Below are positions 61,037-64,000 of a stretch of 64,000 nucleotides of DNA, in pieces (position 1 is the first letter of the stretch; each line of letters begins with the position of its first letter). The notes below the pieces were generated by a model. It did no database searches, was not told the DNA's origin, and was given only the letters and a program-made list of their open reading frames with translations. The DNA comes from Pseudomonadota bacterium. Lineage in GTDB: Bacteria; Pseudomonadota; Gammaproteobacteria; Burkholderiales; Burkholderiaceae_C. The stretch is taken from assembly GCA_023442945.1 (NCBI GenBank), contig JAEZWW010000113.1:24379-88378 (forward strand), read 5' to 3'. The translations under genes and the position numbers were made by a program.

Positions 61037-61072
61037 GGGCGCGCGGCCCGGCGCGCCTTTGCCCGCGCGCCC
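61037..61072 (+). terminator. GC-rich hairpin after the macroglobulin gene
   Basis: GGGCGCGCGG (61037-61046) and CCGCGCGCCC (61063-61072) are perfect 10-bp arms just after the stop. No T tract follows, so a termination role is uncertain. Confidence 0.4.
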
Positions 61073-61145
61073 TGACGGCGGGTGCGGCGCTTGGACGTCG
61101 CGGTGTGTGTCGCGGTGGGCGTCCAGCCAACGTTTTGAAGGTTTT

Positions 61146-61196
61146 CTACGCCCTGGCCCTACAGCCACCTGCGCGGGCAGCTATGAATAGCGTAGC
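61146..61196 (+). repeat. family A repeat after the macroglobulin gene
   Basis: CCTGGCCCTACAGCCACCTG, then CGCGGGCAGCTATGAATAGC; the left end of the consensus is missing. Confidence 0.88.
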
Positions 61197-61237
61197 ATTC
61201 GACGGGTTTTCGCGACCGGCACCACCGCCGCAGCGCA

Positions 61238-61291
61238 GCGCCCCATGCGCCCCATGCGCCCCATGCGCCCGAAGCGCCCGAAGCGCCCCAC
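61238..61291. repeat. 9-bp tandem repeat next to the GAF gene stop
   Basis: Three copies of GCGCCCCAT are followed by GCGCCCGAA twice and GCGCCCCAC once, making six 9-bp units. They lie five bases past the stop codon of the minus-strand GAF gene. Confidence 0.85.
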
Positions 61292-61296
61292 GCACT

Positions 61297-62016
61297 TCAG
61301 GCCGCGGGCGCTTCCTCGTTGCGCATGCGCGCGTCCAGCAGCATGACGGTCTGGCGCGCCAGCAGCTCCAGCGTGCGCAGCTGCACCGGCGTCAGCTCGC
61401 GCGGCACCACGTCGGCCACGCTGACGGCGCCCAGCGACACCGACGCCGTCGCCATGAAGGGCGCGCCGGCGTAAAAGCGGATGTTCGGCTCGCCCTTGAC
61501 CACCGCCAGCCGGCTGAAGCGCGGGTCTTCCAGCGCATCGGGCACGACCAGGGTGTCGGGCAGCCCGTTCACCGCCCAGTCGCAAAAGGATGCGCGGCGC
61601 GGCAGCTGTTGCAGCTCGGTGCCCACCACGGCCTGGAACCACACCGATTCACCATCCATCATCGACACGGCGGCCATCGGCGTTTCACAGATGCGGGCGG
61701 CGGTTTCGGCCACGTACTGCAGCGCCGACAGCCCGCGCGCCTGCAACAGGGCCAGGCTGCGGCGCTCAGACTCGTCGCGCGCGGCGCCGGGCGCGTCATC
61801 ATCGTTCCAGTCGTCCATCTGCACGGTAGCGGCCCAGGCCGAATCGGGCGCTTGGGGCTGTTCCGTCGGTGCCCAGGCGCGGTCAGGCGCGGGCGATGGC
61901 GCGTCGGCGGGCTTCGCCGGCCTGGCCGTGCGCCCCGCAGCATCGTCGCGCATGGCGGGGGGCCCGCCTGCTGCCGGCGGGGCGCGTCGAAGCAGTTTGG
62001 CCAGCCAGTCGAACAT
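61297..62016 (-). CDS. GAF domain protein
   Basis: A 239-residue protein with a Pro/Ala-rich, disordered N-terminus (residues 1-70), a short acidic stretch (MDDWNDDD) and a GAF domain (about residues 85-230). GAF blocks seen are AAVSMMDGESVWFQAVVG, PRRASFCDWAVNG, FYAGAPFMA and LTPVQLRTLELLARQTVMLL. It has no output domain, so it is a stand-alone ligand- or redox-sensing module. ATG 62016 starts MFDWLAKLLRR; the longer in-frame start at 62082 is unsupported. It lies antisense between the macroglobulin and pbpC genes, which are usually adjacent, and an AT-rich region separates it from divergent pbpC. Confidence 0.8.
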   Translation of the reverse strand: MFDWLAKLLRRAPPAAGGPPAMRDDAAGRTARPAKPADAPSPAPDRAWAPTEQPQAPDSAWAATVQMDDWNDDDAPGAARDESERRSLALLQARGLSALQYVAETAARICETPMAAVSMMDGESVWFQAVVGTELQQLPRRASFCDWAVNGLPDTLVVPDALEDPRFSRLAVVKGEPNIRFYAGAPFMATASVSLGAVSVADVVPRELTPVQLRTLELLARQTVMLLDARMRNEEAPAA

Positions 62017-62065
62017 GGTGGTGGGGTCTACAGTCTGTAGTTGGTCGGCGATCGGTAAATTCACG

Positions 62066-64000
62066 ATGCCATTCCCACACAATTATTACTTACGTTTATT
62101 TACAGGGCCAGCCACGTACCAATGGCCCTACAGCCGCAAGGCATTCCCCTGCGCGCTGTGGGGGTGGTTGGGCGCGGTCGGGCAGCGGTCTGCGCCCGCG
62201 CGAGCGGCCACGGGCGCGGCCGCGAAGGCCGTCGCCCGTCCCCTCAGCGCCCTGCAGCGCCCCCGGTTGCCCCGCGCCGCCGCCGCCCTGCTCGCCCTGT
62301 CCGCGCTGATCGCCTCCCCTGCCCAAGCCCAGACCTTCGACGCTCTGCGCGCCGAATACCGCCCGTCCGACACGCAGATCCTCGACCGCCGCGGCGAGCC
62401 CCTGCAGCGCTTGCGCACCGACGCCAGCGTGCGCCGTGGCGACTGGGTGCCGCTGGCGCGCATCTCGCCCGCTCTGCGCCAAGCGCTGGTGCTGTCGGAA
62501 GACAAGCGCTTTTACGAACACGCGGGCGTGGACTGGCGCGCCGTCAGCGCCGCCGCCTGGGCCAACCTGTGGCACACCCGCACGCGCGGCGCCTCCACGC
62601 TGACGATGCAGCTGGCCGGCCTGCTGGACGACGATCTGCGCCTCGGAACTGGCGGGCGGTCGATCCGCCAGAAGATCGGCCAGGCCGTGATGGCCACACG
62701 GCTGGAAACGCAGTGGCGCAAGGACGAGATCCTGGAGGCCTACCTCAACCTCGTGCCCTTCCGCGGCGAGCTGGTCGGCATCGACGCGCTGTCGCGGACC
62801 CTGTTTGCCAAGGCGCCGCACGGCCTGCAGGATCATGAAGCCGCCATCGCCGCCGCCCTGGTGCGCGCCCCCAACGCCCGCCCGGCCCTGGTGGCCGAGC
62901 GCGCCTGCGGCGTGTTGCAGGACATGCGCGGCCCCAAGGCCAAGGTCGACTGCGTCGCGCTGGACATGCAGACCGAGATCGCCCTGTCGCGCCGCGCCTT
63001 CGCCCCCAGCGACGGCGTGGCGCCCCACGCCGCGCGCCGCGTGCTGGCCGCCTGGCGCGCTGGCCACAAGGACGAGCCCCTGCCCGCCAGCCTGCCCAGC
63101 ACGCTGGACGCGCGCGTGCAGCGCCTGGCCCTGCAAACGCTGACGCAGCACGTCAAAGAGCTGCACGGCCGCAACGTCGAAGACGGCGCCGTCGTCGTGC
63201 TGGACAACGCCAGCGGCGACGTGCTGGCCTGGGTCGGCTCCACCGGCGCCTTGAGCGCTGCGGCCGAGGTCGACGGCGTGCTGGCCCCGCGCCAGCCCGG
63301 CAGCACGCTCAAACCCTTTCTGTACGCGCAAGCGATTTCCGAGCGGCGGCTGACGGCCGCGTCGCTCGTCGACGATTCGCCCGCCGCGCTGCAAACCGGT
63401 AGCGGCCTGTACATCCCGCAGAACTACGACCGGCGCTTCAAAGGCTGGGTGTCGGCGCGCACCGCGCTGGCGTCTTCGCTTAACGTGCCGGCCGTGCGCA
63501 CGCTGGTCATGGTCTCGCCCGGCGCGTTCGCGCACCAGCTGCGCGCCCTCGGCATCGGCCTGCGCGAAGGCGGCGACTACTACGGCTACAGCCTGGCGCT
63601 GGGCAGCGCCGAAATGCCCCTGCTGCAGCTGACCAACGCCTACCGCGCGCTGGCCAACGGCGGGCGCTTCAGCCCCACCGCGCTGCTGCCGGGCGGCCCG
63701 GCGCCGCAGTTCAAGCCGGTGCTGGATGCGGCCGCCAGCTTCATCGTCGGCGACATCCTGGCCGACACCAACGCCCGCGCGCCCACCTTCGGGTCCGACT
63801 CGCTGCTGGCCACGCGCTTTTGGACCGCCGTCAAAACCGGCACCAGCAAAGACATGCGCGACAACTGGGCCGTCGGCTACAGCCAGCGCTACACCGTCGG
63901 CGTGTGGGGCGGCAACGCCAGCGGCGCCGCCATGGGGGACGTCAGCGGCACCAGCGGCGCCGCGCCCGTCTGGGCCGCGCTGATGCGCGCCCTGCACGGC
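62066..64000 (+). CDS. pbpC: penicillin-binding protein 1C, 3' end beyond the window
   Basis: At least 645 codons of a bifunctional peptidoglycan synthase. The glycosyltransferase (GT51) domain has Glu145 in EDKRFYEHAGVDW and GASTLTMQLAGLL. The transpeptidase domain has the active-site S413TLK in RQPGSTLKPFLYA, SLNVPAVRT as the SxN motif and K590TGT. The C-terminal PBP1C-specific domain is cut off. The start is uncertain: ATG 62066 is the only upstream ATG in frame, but it lies in the AT-rich divergent region, and TTG 62267 would begin a neat signal-like LPRAAAALLALSALIASPAQA. With the macroglobulin it forms a conserved envelope-defence pair. Confidence 0.9.
   Translation, partial: MPFPHNYYLRLFTGPATYQWPYSRKAFPCALWGWLGAVGQRSAPARAATGAAAKAVARPLSALQRPRLPRAAAALLALSALIASPAQAQTFDALRAEYRPSDTQILDRRGEPLQRLRTDASVRRGDWVPLARISPALRQALVLSEDKRFYEHAGVDWRAVSAAAWANLWHTRTRGASTLTMQLAGLLDDDLRLGTGGRSIRQKIGQAVMATRLETQWRKDEILEAYLNLVPFRGELVGIDALSRTLFAKAPHGLQDHEAAIAAALVRAPNARPALVAERACGVLQDMRGPKAKVDCVALDMQTEIALSRRAFAPSDGVAPHAARRVLAAWRAGHKDEPLPASLPSTLDARVQRLALQTLTQHVKELHGRNVEDGAVVVLDNASGDVLAWVGSTGALSAAAEVDGVLAPRQPGSTLKPFLYAQAISERRLTAASLVDDSPAALQTGSGLYIPQNYDRRFKGWVSARTALASSLNVPAVRTLVMVSPGAFAHQLRALGIGLREGGDYYGYSLALGSAEMPLLQLTNAYRALANGGRFSPTALLPGGPAPQFKPVLDAAASFIVGDILADTNARAPTFGSDSLLATRFWTAVKTGTSKDMRDNWAVGYSQRYTVGVWGGNASGAAMGDVSGTSGAAPVWAALMRALHG

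Noticed and set aside
62096..63997. 633-codon minus-strand frame opposite pbpC
   Set aside because: The plus-strand frame carries all PBP1C motifs; the antisense translation is compositionally biased and matches nothing.

Overview
The window is GC-rich, densely coded chromosome from a denitrifying betaproteobacterium, most likely Burkholderiales/Comamonadaceae. The grounds are the divergent rluC/rne pair, the argH-algZR-hemCDXY order, NirDL and NirGH as fused proteins, and a roughly 50-bp interspersed repeat (family A here, about 20 copies) of a kind I recall from Comamonadaceae genomes. I recognise no tRNA, rRNA, CRISPR array, transposase or integrase.

Left to right. 0-6.6 kb: the end of an alpha-E gene, a transglutaminase-like protein, RidA, a small secreted protein, and a fused indolepyruvate ferredoxin oxidoreductase divergent from an Lrp/AsnC regulator. 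6.6-20 kb: a cytochrome cd1 nitrite reductase and heme d1 locus (nirS-M-C-F-DL-GH, then nirJ-nirN) with FNR/DNR-like boxes. It is split by six minus-strand genes (13.6-16.7 kb) of mostly unknown function, one of them a flavodoxin-like protein divergent from nirJ. No nirE is visible. 20-24.5 kb: a PaaX-like repressor divergent from a crotonase and an acyl-CoA synthetase, then a SohB/SppA-type peptidase. 24.6-30.3 kb: Rieske protein, HAD phosphatase and RluC, divergent from RNase E. 30.7-39.9 kb: M23 peptidase plus bactofilin, AhpC, AhpF (whose stop codon is missing), a PLP-dependent dehydratase, a branched-chain amino-acid-type binding protein, and a divergent pair of citrate synthase homologues, one carrying a helix-turn-helix domain.

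40-48.7 kb: the minus-strand run algZ, algR, a duplicated membrane protein, hemC, hemD, hemX, hemY, divergent from argH. HemCD make uroporphyrinogen III, the precursor of heme and of the heme d1 used by NirS. 48.9-54.9 kb: a lower-GC five-gene cassette (galE, GtrB-like GT2, flippase-like membrane protein, FAD oxidoreductase, GT-C-like membrane protein), mostly joined by 4-bp ATGA overlaps; it looks like a lipid-linked sugar transfer system. 55-64 kb: a 2,017-residue alpha-2-macroglobulin and penicillin-binding protein 1C (cut by the window end), with a GAF gene lying antisense between them.

The most unusual feature is where the family A repeats sit. Many lie inside or at the edges of genes: in hemD, in the linker of algR, as the signal-peptide region of nirC, as the C-terminus of the acyl-CoA synthetase, over the start codons of sohB and nirN, and inside the macroglobulin and the indolepyruvate oxidoreductase. 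A second repeat family occurs three times, only beside nir genes. I found no family A copy between about 45.6 and 55.3 kb, which covers argH and the glycan cassette.
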